Shown here in pieces: positions 17,065-17,700 of a stretch of DNA of 17,700 nt. Made by a program: the position numbers and the translations under genes. The notes under the pieces are model-generated. The model saw only the letters and a program-made list of their open reading frames with translations, made no database searches and was not told the DNA's origin. The stretch is from contig UPZS01000044.1 of the NCBI GenBank assembly GCA_900538905.1, forward strand, positions 1-17,700. Reading direction: 5' to 3'. The DNA is from an uncultured Sutterella sp. GTDB lineage: Bacteria > Pseudomonadota > Gammaproteobacteria > Burkholderiales > Burkholderiaceae_F. How positions within the stretch are numbered: the first letter of the stretch is position 1; every line of letters begins with the position of its first letter.

Positions 17065-17490
17065 TTAACGCGAGCAGATGGCGAGCGTCGGGAAGAAGTA
17101 AGCCACTTCGACGGCAGCCGTTTCAGGAGCGTCGGAACCGTGAACGGCGTTAGCGTCAATGCTTTCGGCAAAGTCAGCGCGAATCGTACCCTTTTCGGCC
17201 TTCTTCGGGTCGGTGGCACCCATCAGCTGACGGTTCTTAGCAATGGCGTCTTCGCCTTCGAGAACCTGAATCATCACGGGGCCGGAGGTCATAAAGTTAA
17301 CGAGATCGTTGAAGAAAGGACGTTCCTTGTGAACAGCGTAGAAGCCTTCGGCTTCGGCGCGGGAAAGCTGACGCATCTGAGCAGCGACGATCTTAAGACC
17401 GGCGTTTTCAAAACGGGTGTAGATCTGACCGATCACATTCTTGGCGACGGCATCGGGCTTGATGATGGAAAGAGTGCGCTGAATAGCCAT
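17065..17490 (-). CDS. ndk: Nucleoside diphosphate kinase
   Basis: Ndk moves the gamma phosphate of ATP onto other nucleoside diphosphates through a phosphohistidine, keeping NTP and dNTP pools balanced. The 141-residue length is standard. It begins [15 protein letters not shown], has the nucleotide-site HKERPFF stretch, and shows the active-site [12 protein letters not shown] with His117. ATG 17490 is chosen over an in-frame start at 17673 because the family start [13 protein letters not shown] lies there and AAGAGA is 6-7 bases upstream. It heads the visible operon ndk-rlmN-ispG-hisS. Its leader contains a hairpin with a U-rich tail at 17508-17545. Confidence 0.97.
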   Translation of the reverse strand: MAIQRTLSIIKPDAVAKNVIGQIYTRFENAGLKIVAAQMRQLSRAEAEGFYAVHKERPFFNDLVNFMTSGPVMIQVLEGEDAIAKNRQLMGATDPKKAEKGTIRADFAESIDANAVHGSDAPETAAVEVAYFFPTLAICSR

Positions 17491-17507
17491 TTGATTCTCT
17501 TGGTGTG

Positions 17508-17545
17508 AAAAAAAAGTAAAGAAAGAGTCCGCCGTTGCAGCAGAC
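17508..17545 (-). promoter_or_regulatory. Hairpin plus U-rich tract in the ndk leader, possible attenuator
   Basis: On the minus strand GTCTGC (complement of 17540-17545) pairs with GCGGAC (complement of 17527-17532), 6 bp including one G-U, around a 7-base loop. A U-rich run follows that ends in eight Ts (complement of 17508-17515). It lies 17 bases before the ndk start codon. It may be the terminator of a gene beyond the window, an attenuator, or an Hfq-type U-rich site. Confidence 0.4.
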
Positions 17546-17618
17546 CCGCATTCGTGAGAGACAACGTTGAAAAGCGGCTTGACCGCCCCAAAACGAGCCT
17601 CTAAAAATTCAACGCGCG

Positions 17619-17627
17619 ATTTTACCA
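17619..17627 (-). promoter_or_regulatory. Possible extended -10 promoter for ndk
   Basis: On the minus strand TGGTAAAAT (complement of 17619-17627) fits the extended -10 pattern TGn-TAAAAT, 5 of 6 to consensus. No clear -35 lies 15-19 bases upstream, where a purine run GAAGGAGGGGGG occurs. Transcription would begin near 17612, giving a leader of about 120 bases. Confidence 0.35.
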
Positions 17628-17700
17628 TGCAAGGCCCCCCTCCTTCTTTACTGCAAACGGAGCGGTTGCACATTTTTTCGATTTTCTCAACTACAGAAGT

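Noticed and set aside
1..17700. CRISPR arrays, insertion sequences, tRNA or rRNA genes
   Set aside because: I looked for regularly spaced repeats, transposase motifs with terminal inverted repeats, and tRNA cloverleaf or rRNA signatures, and saw none. Short or divergent cases could be missed by eye.

Overview
The window looks like the chromosome of a betaproteobacterium, most likely a gut-type Burkholderiales such as the Sutterella/Parasutterella group. This is inferred from gene order and protein character, without any database search. Positions 2052-17490 hold a conserved housekeeping block, entirely on the minus strand. In transcription order it reads ndk, rlmN, ispG, hisS, a YfgM-like TPR protein, bamB, der, hfq, hflX, hflK, hflC, a DUF2065 gene, hisZ, purA and a purine-type phosphoribosyltransferase. 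Familiar motifs support nearly every gene, and most are separated by only a few tens of bases.

Layout, right to left (the direction of transcription). Positions 17491-17700 hold the ndk leader, with a possible extended -10 promoter and a hairpin followed by a U-rich stretch. Then come ndk (nucleotide balance), rlmN (rRNA/tRNA methylation), ispG (isoprenoid precursors) and hisS (tRNA charging). YfgM and BamB (envelope protein handling and outer-membrane assembly) and Der (ribosome assembly GTPase) follow. A 305-base gap at 9557-9861 holds a 12-bp inverted repeat, a rho-independent terminator and a 9-bp inverted repeat in the hfq leader. hfq and hflX form the next unit and end in a terminator. 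hflK, hflC, the DUF2065 gene, hisZ and purA then run on with short gaps. A last terminator-like hairpin precedes the phosphoribosyltransferase.

The left end differs. Positions 1-307 are AT-rich and gene-free, apart from a good sigma70-type promoter at 211-241. That promoter points into the only plus-strand gene, a CobT-like protein with an N-terminal HExxH metalloprotease-type motif and a C-terminal von Willebrand A domain. An in-frame TAA at codon 62 interrupts this gene just before the HExxH motif, so it is probably a decaying accessory gene. A two-way terminator separates it from the core block.

I found no new multi-gene system. The observations most worth following are the interrupted HExxH/VWA gene and several unexplained hairpins in leaders (hfq, ndk, phosphoribosyltransferase). 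Also notable are an unusually long N-terminal tail on HflK and the absence of pilF/rodZ-type genes between rlmN and ispG.
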